A DNA stretch of 47,248 nucleotides from assembly GCA_964647905.1 (NCBI GenBank), contig CAZYJR010000030.1, positions 1 through 47,248 of the forward strand, in the 5' to 3' direction. The translations under genes were made by a program, and so were the position numbers. This stretch comes from CAZYJR01 sp964647905. GTDB lineage: Bacteria > Desulfobacterota > DSM-4660 > Desulfatiglandales > HGW-15. The notes beneath the pieces are model-generated. The model was not told the origin of the DNA. It saw nothing but the letters and a program-made list of their open reading frames with translations, and ran no database searches. Below are positions 32,291 to 40,894 of this stretch, in pieces (positions within the stretch are counted from its first letter, which is position 1; each line of letters starts with the position of its first letter).

Positions 32291-32622
32291 CGTGCTTCCC
32301 TCCTTCTCTATTCATTGAATAAGAAAGGTCATTGCTTCGGCCTCACCCTTTTGAAGGAGCAGCAAAGCACAGCAGGTAATGAGCGGACAGGCCGGGTCGT
32401 GCCGGATGAGGGGCTATGACGCGCGGGTCTTGCAGTCGGAGACTCGGGCTCACTCCGGTTTCCGCCGTACGGTCTCCACTCAGGGCGGAGAGCGGGCCCC
32501 GGCCGACCTTAATATTACCTTAAAAGTAGGAATTATGGATACTTGAAGGGCCATGGCCCGGCTCTCCTCCGGGAAAGGCCTGCGGCGGCGCTGGGGCCGT
32601 CGCAGGCCTGTTTCGGTCGGTC
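32291..32622. other. Intergenic region between Mo oxidoreductase and ppsA copy 2
   Basis: No gene. It holds the terminator at 32576-32609, an AT-rich patch near 32510-32540 (TTAATATTACC, TTAAAAGTAGG) that could be the ppsA copy 2 promoter, and an 11-base palindrome ATTCATTGAAT at 32310-32320, twenty bases ahead of the ppsA copy 2 start, which could be an operator. The terminator implies that ppsA copy 2 has its own promoter. Confidence 0.4.
32576..32609 (-). terminator. Terminator after the Mo oxidoreductase
   Basis: In the minus direction, 13 bases after the stop, AGGCCTGCGACGGC pairs with GCCGCCGCAGGCCT with one mismatch in 14 around a short loop, followed by TTT. It is one of the best hairpins in the window. 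Confidence 0.7.
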
Positions 32623-34832
32623 TCAGCGGGTCAACGGGGTCTCTCCGGAGAAGTCCTTCACCTTGTAGACCTTGCACTGGTAGGTCCTGAGCGGCCAGGA
32701 GCCCAGGGCCTCGTCGCAGGTCTCTTCGGTGCTCGAGGTGCAGACGTTGATGTTGGACAGCCACACCCCGTGCAGCCACGGCTCCTCTCCCGGCATCTCC
32801 GGGTACCACCACCCGTGCTGCCCGTGGACCACCCTGGGATCCAGGTCTTGGTCCAGGATCGCCTTCTGCATCACTCTTCCGTGCTTGGTCTCTATCCAGA
32901 CCCAATCGCCGTCGGCTATGCCGAACTCGGCCGCCGTGTCCGGGTGGATCTGCATCCTGGCCCAGGGATAACGCTTCCTCAGGGTCTCCACCTGCCGGTG
33001 CTCGGAGTGGAAGAACGGGTGGAAGCGCCCGCCCGTAATCAGCACCAGCGGGTAGTCGCTCGCCAGCTCGGGGGTACGGGAGAAGCTCTCCGGCGGTTCG
33101 TGGTATCGGGGGAGGGGGTCGTAGCCCAGGGTCTCCATAACGGTGGAGTAGAGCTCGATCTTGCCGGTTGGAGTCCCGAATCCGGTCTTTTCATACTTCT
33201 TGTACTCGTATTTTTCAGGAGCCCATTTCCCCATTTTCACCAGCTCTTCGAATGTCTTGCCCATGGGGGAGAGCCTGTAGTCGTAGTAGTCCTCTACGGT
33301 CTCCCAGGGCCAGTACTCCTCCTGTCCCAGCCTGATGCCCAGGCCCCGCCAGAAGTCGAAGTCGTTTCTCCTGTCGTACATCCCGGGTATGGACGCGGGA
33401 AGTGCAGCTTCCCCGGCCCTTATCACCGGTGTGGTGTTGTGGTAGTTCCACAGGAAGGAGCGCTCCAGCCACAAGGCGCTCGGGAGCACGTAGTCCGCCA
33501 TTTGAGCGCTCGGCGTCATGAAGTAGTCGACCACCACGTAGAGATCCAGGCTCTTCAGGGCCTTGTGCACCAGCTTGGTATCGGGGATGGTCACCATTGG
33601 GTTGGAGGAAAGGGTGATCAAGGCCCGCACCGGGTAGGGGTCGGAGTAGGCGATGGCCTTATAGAGCGAAGGCGCCGGGGCCATGCAGGTGTAGCCGAAC
33701 ATGTCGCAGCGTTTGCCCCATACCTTCTCCACGTTGCTCTGTACCAGCTCATAGCCCGGCCATGTATAGAGCCTGAACTGGTTGCCCAGGATCTTCTTCC
33801 TCTGCTCCTTGGGCAGGGCCTCGGCCAGCTCTATCTCGTGCTCCGTGATGAAGGGGGCGGCCCCATGAGCTCTTCTCCGCCCTTTACGTCCACGTTGCCC
33901 ACTATGGCCGATATGATGTGCCTGGCGGCCAAGGCCCCGTAGGAGTTGGGTTGATGGGCCACGCCCATCCCCTCCATGGCGCAGGACGGCGTCTCTGTGG
34001 CGAACATCCTGGCCGCCTTTACTATCTGCTCGCCCGGGACCCACGTGATCTCCGAGGCCTTGTCCACCGGGTATTCGGCCGCCCGCTCAGCCAGCTCCTC
34101 GAACCCGTGGCACCAGTTGGTCACAAAGTCCCGGTCGTAGAGTTTCTCCTCGATGATCACGTTGATCATGGACATGAGTAGGGCGCAGTCGGTCCCGGGC
34201 CGGATCCTCAGCCACAGGTCCGCGGCCTCTGCGGATTCCGACTTCCTGGGGTCCACCACGATCAGCTTGGTCCCTCTCTCCTTTGCCGCCATCACCCCCT
34301 CCCATATGGTCTGGTGAGTGTGGGGCGGGTTCCGGCCGATCAGCATGACGCACCTGGTGCTGCCCAGCTTCTCCGTGTTCATCCAATAGGGCCACCAGCC
34401 GTAAAGGGTGGTGGCCACCACCGCTGAGTTGCCGTGGCAGATCTGGGCTTGGCCGCACTGGTTGGGGCTGCCGAAAAGGTTCAGGAACCTCGAGTTGAGC
34501 TCTTCGTAGGTCCTGCTGGTACCTGCGGTCACGCCCAGGGTTTCAGCGCCGTAGCGGTCCTTGAGCTCCTGGAGCTTCCACGCGATCTCGTCCAGGGCCT
34601 CGTCCCAGGTTATGCGCTGCCACTCGTTCGCCCCGCGGTCACCCCGTCTCTTCAGCGGGTAGTTCAGACGGCCCGGGTGATAGAACCTCTCCAGGTCCGA
34701 GCAGTACTTGCGGGGGCAGGCCTTGATGGGCGATCTCTCGATCTTGACCAAGCGGTTGTCTTCCACTTCCACTGCCAAGCGGCACCTGGGCTTGCACCAG
34801 AAACAGATGGAGTGCTTCACTTCCTTGGGCAT
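32623..34832 (-). pseudogene. Molybdopterin oxidoreductase (DMSO-reductase family), single frameshift
   Basis: Two frames together make one protein of about 735 residues. The N-terminal part (ATG 34832, GAGGAGG ahead) has the 4Fe-4S motif CFWCKPRC...KACPRKYC, FHPGRLNYPLKRRG-type segment and QICHGNSAVVATTLYGWWPY, where Cys is at the Mo-ligand position. It breaks at ...KGGEELMG near 33860. The other frame carries on with PFITEHEIELAEALPKEQRK to LSNINVCTSSTEETCDEALG, including the pterin-binding C-terminal domain. One added C in the run 33853-33857 would join them. It may be a sequencing slip, a recent mutation, or programmed. Substrate unknown. Confidence 0.75.
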
Positions 34833-34918
34833 TACATCACCTCCTCGGGTAGGGTTTATAAGCGGGAGCTCCATCTCCCGGGCTGAGGTCAAGCTCTCAC
34901 ATGCCGTTGCCGCTGATC

Positions 34919-34932
34919 AAATCAATTGATTT
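34919..34932. promoter_or_regulatory. Palindrome upstream of the Mo oxidoreductase
   Basis: AAATCAATTGATTT is a perfect 14-base palindrome, 87-100 bases ahead of the oxidoreductase start and about 120 bases ahead of the divergent lipoprotein gene. It is in AT-rich sequence that contrasts with its neighbours and is a plausible regulator site. Confidence 0.4.
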
Positions 34933-35054
34933 TTCAGGATCTCTAAGTTTTTCTTAGAGCCGGCCCCCGGTTCAGCGCCCTTTCCCCTGGACGGCCGGGG
35001 AAGGCGTGGGTATGGTTTGCATCAAGTCGGGTCCCATATCGGAGGAGCGCTCAA

Positions 35055-35509
35055 ATGCGGAGGGGTGAGGCGAGCCGTAGCACCGGGTGGTTCCCGGCCT
35101 TGATCCTCTTGGTTCAGGTGACGCTTATTGCCGCCTGCGGCGGGGACAGGCCTCCTGAGGAGATCCTGGGGAGGTGGATCACCGAGTCCCCACGCTGCCC
35201 GATGTGCGCCATGGAGATAGAAAGCGAGACCATCACCTTCTCAAGGGGCCTGAGTCACATCACCATAAACCCCATAAAGGACGTGGAACGCCGGGCGGAG
35301 GCAGGCAAAGTCCTCTACGAGATACACTACGAGGGGCAGGACGGAGGGGACTTCGTTCTGAGTCTTTACTACTTTCCGGACCGGGACGTGATCCGGTTCA
35401 AGCATCAGAAGGAGATGCTCTGGGTCAGGGGCGAGGAGGACCATGCCAATTTCCCCTTGCATTTTCCCGTTTCAAGAGATTTGCTGTGCTGCCGATGGAA
35501 AGTGAATAG
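35055..35509 (+). CDS. Small lipoprotein, C-terminus possibly frameshifted
   Basis: ATG 35055 follows GGAGGAGCG. The N-terminus has a lipoprotein signal peptide (hydrophobic ALILLVQVTLIAAC, lipobox LIAAC, Cys28). The mature part, about 105 residues, contains ESPRCPMCAMEIESETITFS and a beta-rich segment; I do not recognise the family. The annotated end assumes a one-base slip in the T/C run 35450-35456, after which another frame gives RFKRFAVLPMESE and TAG at 35509. Without the slip the frame stays open to 35804, overlapping the next gene by 257 bases, which is unlikely. Confidence 0.6.
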
Positions 35510-35547
35510 ACCCGACCGGCCTTCCGCCGCCCTCTTGCAACTGGAGA

Positions 35548-36855
35548 ATGGCTGTGGACGTGATCGTCACTCACAAGAACACCGACTTCGACGCAGCGGC
35601 CTCCGCCTTCGCCGCCCAGGTGATTTACCCGGGGGCCGTTACCGTGTTGCCCGCCGACTTGAATCCCAACGTCAAGCAGTTCCTATCCATACACAAGGAC
35701 CTGTTTGCCTGGTCCCTGCCCAGGGAGATACAGTGGGATCGAGTCAGCCGCCTGGTGGTGGTGGACACCAACGACTGGAAGCGTCTGGACGGTGTGAGGC
35801 TTGATACCGAGGCTCCCCCTCCGGAGATCCACCTCTGGGACCACCACCTCTCTCCGGCCACCATTGAGGCCGACTGGGAGCACTGCGTGGCCGTGGGGGC
35901 CGTCGCCACCCTGTTCGCCCGGCGAATGGAAGACGAGGCCGTCCCCATCTCGCCCATACAGGCCACGTTATTTCTGGCGGGCATTTACGAGGATACCGGC
36001 AATCTCACCTTCCCTTCCACCACACCGGTGGACGCCCGGGCCGTGGCCTTCCTGCTCAAGAGGAAGGCGGAAGTCGAGATCGTCAACACCTTTCTCAGGC
36101 CCGCCTACGGGCCCAAGCAAAAGGACGTACTGTTCGGGATGCTCCAGGAGGCGGAGCGCTCAAAGGTCAACGGCTACAACGTGAGCGTGAACCACTGCGA
36201 GATCAACGGCCACGTCCAGGGCCTGGCCCTGGTGGTGGAGATGTACCGCGACATCATGAACGTGGACGCCGCCTTCGGCATCTTCACCGAGCCGGCCAGA
36301 AACCGCACCATGGTGATAGGCCGGAGCGCGGTCGACGGCATCAACGTGGGGGCGGTCATGCGGGCCATCGGCGGCGGCGGACACCCCGGAGCGGGCTCCG
36401 CCCTGATGAAGAAAGCCCCGCCCCCCGAGCACATCCGCTCTCACCTCCTGGAGCTCATCGAGGGCAACCAGAGACCGGTGGTTCGAATAGGGGACCTGAT
36501 GTCGTTCCCGGTCTTCACGGTCTCCGAGGACACCCCCATGAGCGAGGCCGCCCGGATCTTGAGAGACAAGGGATGCACAGGCCTACCCGTGGTCCGGGGC
36601 GAGGAGCTTGTCGGGGTGATCTCCAGGCGGGATTTCAAGAAGTTCCGCGGCCGCGGCAAGAAGGATCCCCCGGTAAAGGCCTTCATGTCCACAAACGTCC
36701 AAACCATAGACCCCGCCCAGAGCGTCATGCAGGCGGCCCGCATCATGGTCAAGAACGACATCGGCCGCCTCCCGGTCATAGACAACGGAAGGCTCATCGG
36801 CATCGTCACCCGCTCCGACACCATGCGCTACTACTACGACCTCCTCCCCGACTGA
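35548..36855 (+). CDS. DHH/DHHA1 phosphoesterase with two CBS domains
   Basis: A 435-residue protein. DHH domain 1-180: DVIVTHKNTDFDAAASAFAA with the D-x-D metal motif, LVVVDTNDW, HLWDHHLSPAT, GIYEDTGNLTFPSTTP. DHHA1 domain with RAIGGGGHPGAGSALMKK at about 270-290. Two CBS domains at about 310-430 (RIGDLMSFPVFTVSEDTPMS; VKAFMSTNVQTIDPAQSVMQ). The arrangement equals the N-terminal part of the long tRNA nucleotidyltransferases of deltaproteobacteria, without the polymerase. It should cleave a phosphodiester or pyrophosphate using Mn and be tuned by adenylates. It is preceded by GGAG. Confidence 0.85.
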   Translation: MAVDVIVTHKNTDFDAAASAFAAQVIYPGAVTVLPADLNPNVKQFLSIHKDLFAWSLPREIQWDRVSRLVVVDTNDWKRLDGVRLDTEAPPPEIHLWDHHLSPATIEADWEHCVAVGAVATLFARRMEDEAVPISPIQATLFLAGIYEDTGNLTFPSTTPVDARAVAFLLKRKAEVEIVNTFLRPAYGPKQKDVLFGMLQEAERSKVNGYNVSVNHCEINGHVQGLALVVEMYRDIMNVDAAFGIFTEPARNRTMVIGRSAVDGINVGAVMRAIGGGGHPGAGSALMKKAPPPEHIRSHLLELIEGNQRPVVRIGDLMSFPVFTVSEDTPMSEAARILRDKGCTGLPVVRGEELVGVISRRDFKKFRGRGKKDPPVKAFMSTNVQTIDPAQSVMQAARIMVKNDIGRLPVIDNGRLIGIVTRSDTMRYYYDLLPD

Positions 36856-36989
36856 CCCCGACGGCTGCAAGCTGGATTCAGGATCCCATCCGGATCGCCG
36901 TGGTATCACAATTGCATAAGACAACTGTCAATCCCGGCAAGGAGAATCGGATCCGGGAGGAAAATCCCCTTTTGAGCGAAGGGTTGAAC

Positions 36990-38186
36990 ATGGCCTTGAT
37001 TCCCTCTTACGGGAGGCAAAGAAAGGGATACCTGGCTGTCGTATCAGCATTCTTGCTCCTCCTCGGATTCATCGGTTTCCTGGTCTTGATCAACCACCGA
37101 TCTCAGCGGAAGATCCAGGGCTTCGCCCTCACCCAGTTGAGACAGGACGCAGAAAAGCGCGCTATCGCCCTCGGCTACTTCTTTTCCGAGCGCAAGTACG
37201 ACCTCAAGAACCTGGCCGAGCAGATCCTCACCTTCAGCCGCGGGACCGAAGAAGAGCAAAGGCCTCTCCAGCCCTCATTGATCGTCAAAGAGGCCCTAAA
37301 GCTCCTGAGCGCTTCCCTGCCTAAGAATATCAAGCTTGAAGAATCTATAGATAATGATACAGGAAAAATATTAGCGGATCCGACAAGACTTCATCAAGTG
37401 GTTATGAACCTATGCACTAATGCCGCACAAGCCATGCGGGAAAGAGGAAAAGGAGGGACTCTGGGGGTCAGCCTCGGCAATATGGAGTTGGATGAGAACA
37501 AGGCGCGGGAGGCGGACCTGCCGTCCGGATCCTACATCAAATTGACTATCAGCGATACCGGTCCGGGCATTCCGGAAGATATTTTGGACCGTATATTCGA
37601 GCCTTACTTCACCACCAAGGCAAAGGGCGAAGGCACCGGGCTGGGCCTATCCGTGGTCCAAGGTATAGTGGAGAGCTATAAAGGGAAGATCCTGGTGGAG
37701 AGCACCCCCGGGCAAGGCACCGCTTTTCGGGTGTTTTTTCCGAGAATCAAGCCGGGCGAGGATCAGACGGATTCTTTCGAAGAGCAACTCCCACTTTCCA
37801 CCGGCACAGAGCACATCCTCTTCGTGGATGATGAACCGCCTCTGGCCGATATCGGAAAAAGGATCCTGGAGGACCTGGGCTACCGGGTGACAGCCATGAC
37901 CAATGGAAGGGAGGCCCTCTCCCTATTCATCGAGGACCCCGATCGGTTCGACTTGGTGCTCACGGACCTTGCCATGCCTGATATCTCCGGAGACGAGCTT
38001 GCCCGGGAGCTCACCAACACAAGAACTGACATTCCCGTTATCCTATGCTCCGGATTCTACGAAGCTGCGGACAAGGAAAGGCTTTCCCGATCAGGAATAA
38101 GCGCATTCATTGAAAAGCCCTTGACCTCGCAGGATCTATCCAAGACCGTCAGGCGCGTCCTCGACCAAGGGAAACCCGCTGCCTGA
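36990..38186 (+). CDS. Histidine-kinase-like ATPase plus receiver, sensor and DHp deleted
   Basis: A 398-residue protein: one transmembrane helix (about 12-32), a short juxtamembrane helix (YFFSERKYDLKNLAEQILTF), a HATPase_c domain with N box QVVMNLCTNAAQAM, G1 SDTGPGIPEDI, F box IFEPYFTTK and G2 GEGTGLGLSVV, then a receiver domain (HILFVDDEPP, LVLTDLAMPD phosphoacceptor, IEKPL). The phosphoacceptor His region and any extracellular sensor are missing. SERKYDLKNLAE joins directly to QILTFSR, which in relatives lies just after the H box, so an in-frame deletion is likely. An in-frame TTG lies shortly upstream of the chosen ATG. Confidence 0.75.
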   Translation: MALIPSYGRQRKGYLAVVSAFLLLLGFIGFLVLINHRSQRKIQGFALTQLRQDAEKRAIALGYFFSERKYDLKNLAEQILTFSRGTEEEQRPLQPSLIVKEALKLLSASLPKNIKLEESIDNDTGKILADPTRLHQVVMNLCTNAAQAMRERGKGGTLGVSLGNMELDENKAREADLPSGSYIKLTISDTGPGIPEDILDRIFEPYFTTKAKGEGTGLGLSVVQGIVESYKGKILVESTPGQGTAFRVFFPRIKPGEDQTDSFEEQLPLSTGTEHILFVDDEPPLADIGKRILEDLGYRVTAMTNGREALSLFIEDPDRFDLVLTDLAMPDISGDELARELTNTRTDIPVILCSGFYEAADKERLSRSGISAFIEKPLTSQDLSKTVRRVLDQGKPAA

Positions 38187-38309
38187 AGTAAAGGCGGAAC
38201 CTAAAGCCTTTGAAGGAGAGATGTGATCAGCGCTTTCTGATCCCCGCTTGGTTGCAGCAAATGTCCCGATGAAGAGGGAAATGAAGGTATGTCTCGGAGT
38301 CAAATACGG

Positions 38310-38338
38310 TTGACACGCGTACCACAAGGTGGGATAGT
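38310..38338 (+). promoter_or_regulatory. Promoter of the XRE-nifUS-cysEK operon
   Basis: TTGACA (38310-38315), 17-base spacer, GATAGT (38333-38338). The consensus -35 and correct spacing make this a good housekeeping promoter, ending about 30 bases before the regulator's GTG. Confidence 0.6.
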
Positions 38339-38367
38339 AAGCCAGGATCTGGTTGTCAGGAGGGGAA

Positions 38368-38745
38368 GTGGACCGAAGGGAGTTTTCAGAGGCCAGGAAG
38401 AGGCTCAATAAGACCCAACAGGAAATGGCTCAGCTCCTGGGGACATCGGTCAAGGCGGTGCACAGCTACGAGCAGGGGTGGCGGAACGTTCCGGCCCATG
38501 CCGAGCGGCAGATGATCTTTTTGCTGACCAGGCGGCGGGCGGTGGAGGAAGGGGAGCCCGAGCCTTGCTGGCGGGTCAAGGACTGTCCCAAGAGCCTCAG
38601 GGAGCGGTGCCCGGCCTGGGAGTTCAGCGCCGGGACCATGTGCTGGTTCATAAACGGGACACTTTGTGAGGGTGAGCCCCTGAGGAACTGGAAGGAGAAG
38701 ATGGGCGTCTGCCGATCCTGTAACGTATTGACGGCCAGGATGTAG
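38368..38745 (+). CDS. XRE-type regulator with a Cys-rich C-terminal domain
   Basis: A 125-residue protein: HTH at about residues 8-55 (RLNKTQQEMAQLLGTSVKAV) and a C-terminal domain with seven Cys: CWRVKDCPKSLRERCPAW, TMCWFINGTLCEG and GVCRSC. Such Cys spacing suggests an Fe-S cluster or zinc. The start GTG 38368 has AGGAGGGG close ahead; TTG 38353 in frame is an alternative. As first gene of a nifU-nifS-cysE-cysK operon it could be a local sensor of Fe-S or cysteine status, a role filled by IscR elsewhere. This role is inference. Confidence 0.75.
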   Translation: MDRREFSEARKRLNKTQQEMAQLLGTSVKAVHSYEQGWRNVPAHAERQMIFLLTRRRAVEEGEPEPCWRVKDCPKSLRERCPAWEFSAGTMCWFINGTLCEGEPLRNWKEKMGVCRSCNVLTARM

Positions 38746-38856
38746 CCGGACCTTATTTCCCGTGAAAATGAACGGCCGCCGTGTTATTGTCTTGTCGCAT
38801 TCGTCTCCCGCCTGCAGGGCGGGGTGGAAGGTTACAGCCGTCGGGGGAAGAGGACC

Positions 38857-39687
38857 ATGTGGGAGTACACTGACAAGGTAAAAGAGCTGTTCTTGAATCC
38901 CAAGAACGCAGGGCTGGTCGAGGACGCAAATGCGGTGGGCGAGGTGGGCTCCATGGCCTGCGGGGATGCGCTCAAGCTGACCCTCAAAGTGGATGAGCAA
39001 GGGAAGATAGAGGACGCACGCTTTCAGACGTTCGGCTGCGCCAGTGCGATCGCGTCGGCCTCGGCCCTTACCGAGATGATCAAGGGGATGAGTGTGGAGG
39101 AGGCCTCGAAGATCACCAATCAGGACATAGCCGAGTTTCTCGGCGGGCTTCCCAAGGAGAAGATGCACTGCTCGGTCCTGGGAAGACAGGCCTTGGAGGC
39201 CGCCCTTGCGAATTACCGTGGGGAGCCGGTGAGCAAGGAGGACGAAGGGGAGGTCGTCTGCGAATGCTTCGGGGTGACCGACAAGCAGATAGAGGAGGCG
39301 GTGAGGGAGAACAAGCTTACCACCGTTGAGGAGGTCACCAACTACACCAAGGCGGGCGGCGGGTGCGAGACCTGTCATGAAAAGGTAAGGGAGATAATAG
39401 ACCAAGTCCGCTCATCGGAGGATGAAGCCCCCGGGCCGAGCAGGATGACCAATATCCAGAAGATCAAGATGATCGAGGACACCCTGGAAAAGGAGATCCG
39501 CCCGGCGCTGAAGCAGGACGGGGGCGACATCGAGCTGGTGGATGTCGACGGCGACCGGGTGATGGTGGCCACCAGGGGCGCGTGCGCGGTTTGCAAGGCC
39601 TCGGACCAGACCCTCAAGCACTTTGTGGAGCAGAAGCTGAGGGAGCTGGTCTGGCCGGACCTGGTGGTGGAGGAGGTGAAGCAATGA
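38857..39687 (+). CDS. nifU: Fe-S cluster scaffold NifU (three-domain)
   Basis: A 276-residue full-length NifU. N-terminal IscU-like scaffold (1-125): GDALKLTLKVDE, RFQTFGCASAIASASALTEM, MHCSVLGRQALEAAL, with the three scaffold Cys. Central 2Fe-2S (BFD-type) domain about 135-180: CECFGVTDKQIEEAV ... GGGCETCHEKV. C-terminal Nfu domain about 200-276 with GDRVMVATRGACAVCKASDQ. The start at 38857 gives MWEYTDKVKELFLNPKNAG, the standard NifU N-terminus. The stop overlaps the nifS ATG (ATGA). Confidence 0.95.
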   Translation: MWEYTDKVKELFLNPKNAGLVEDANAVGEVGSMACGDALKLTLKVDEQGKIEDARFQTFGCASAIASASALTEMIKGMSVEEASKITNQDIAEFLGGLPKEKMHCSVLGRQALEAALANYRGEPVSKEDEGEVVCECFGVTDKQIEEAVRENKLTTVEEVTNYTKAGGGCETCHEKVREIIDQVRSSEDEAPGPSRMTNIQKIKMIEDTLEKEIRPALKQDGGDIELVDVDGDRVMVATRGACAVCKASDQTLKHFVEQKLRELVWPDLVVEEVKQ

Positions 39688-40865
39688 AGACCGTTTACCT
39701 GGACAACAACGCCACCACCAGGGTGGCGCCCGAGGTCGTGGAGGCCATGACCCCTTATTTCAGCGACCTCTACGGTAATCCTTCGAGCGCACACCGCTTC
39801 GGGGGTCAGGTGGCCGCAAGGCTCAGGGAGGCCCGCGAGCAGGCGGCGTCCCTCTTGGGCGTATCGCCCGAGGAGATCATATTTACAAGCTGCGGCACGG
39901 AGAGCGACAACACGGCCATACGCTCCGCGCTGGCCACCAGGCAGGACAAGCGTCATATAGTGACCAGCCGGGTGGAGCACCCGGCGGTCCGGTCCCTATG
40001 CTCCCATCTAAGGGAGCAAGGCTATGAGATCACCGAGGTGCCGGTGGACGGAGAGGGCCGGTTGGACATGGACCGCTACCAGGCGAGCCTCAGGCGGGAT
40101 ACGGCCGTGGTGAGCCTGATGTGGGCCAACAATGAGACCGGGGTCATCTTCCCTGTGGAGCAGGCAGCGGAGTTGGCCAAGGAAAAGGGGATATTGTTTC
40201 ATACGGACGCGGTCCAGATCGTGGGAAAGGTGCCCATGAAGGTGGGGGAGAGCGCCATTGACATGCTCTCCATATCCGGGCACAAGCTGCATGCCCCCAA
40301 GGGCGTGGGGGTCTTGTACCTGAGGAAGGGGACCAAGTTTTCCCCGTTCATGATCGGCGGGCACCAGGAAGGCAGCCGCCGCGGGGGCACGGAGAACACC
40401 CCGGGGATAATAGGTCTCGGCAAGGCCTGCGAGCTCGCCATGGAGCGCCTGGGAGCGGAGGCGGTGGAGGTGAAGCGCCTGAGGGACAGGCTGGAGCAGG
40501 GATTGATCGAGCGCATACCCCGGTGCAGGGTGAACGGCGGCGGGGCCGAGAGGCTTCCCAACACCAGCAATATCAGCTTCGAGTTCGTTGAGGGGGAGGC
40601 GATACTCCTGATGATGGATGAGCTGGGCATATGCGCGTCCTCGGGCTCGGCGTGCACTTCAGGGTCTCTTCAGCCCTCCCATGTGCTCAGGGCCATGGGG
40701 GTCCCTTTCACCATGGCCCACGGCTCCATCAGGTTCAGCCTGAGCGTTTATAACACGGAAGAGGATATCGACTTCGTAATAGAGAAGATTCCGGGCATCA
40801 TGGAGAAACTGAGGGCCCTTTCCCCTTACTGGGAGCAGGGGAAGGCGGCCTCAGGGGACGCATGA
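39684..40865 (+). CDS. nifS: Cysteine desulfurase NifS
   Basis: A 393-residue PLP enzyme giving sulfur from cysteine to NifU. MKTVYLDNNATTRVAPEVVE is the classical start. The PLP Lys lies in SISGHKLHAPKGVGVLY (about residue 200). The loop with the active-site Cys is ICASSGSACTSGSLQPSHVL (about 315-335). The GTESDNTAI motif is also present. The start ATG overlaps the nifU stop by four bases, which overrides an upstream in-frame start inside nifU. Confidence 0.95.
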   Translation: MKTVYLDNNATTRVAPEVVEAMTPYFSDLYGNPSSAHRFGGQVAARLREAREQAASLLGVSPEEIIFTSCGTESDNTAIRSALATRQDKRHIVTSRVEHPAVRSLCSHLREQGYEITEVPVDGEGRLDMDRYQASLRRDTAVVSLMWANNETGVIFPVEQAAELAKEKGILFHTDAVQIVGKVPMKVGESAIDMLSISGHKLHAPKGVGVLYLRKGTKFSPFMIGGHQEGSRRGGTENTPGIIGLGKACELAMERLGAEAVEVKRLRDRLEQGLIERIPRCRVNGGGAERLPNTSNISFEFVEGEAILLMMDELGICASSGSACTSGSLQPSHVLRAMGVPFTMAHGSIRFSLSVYNTEEDIDFVIEKIPGIMEKLRALSPYWEQGKAASGDA

Positions 40866-40894
40866 TGACGGCGGAGTCTTGACCGGGGTTTGCG

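Noticed and set aside
32770..33942. 390-codon plus-strand frame opposite the Mo oxidoreductase
   Set aside because: Antisense shadow; the minus strand has clear Mo/pterin motifs.
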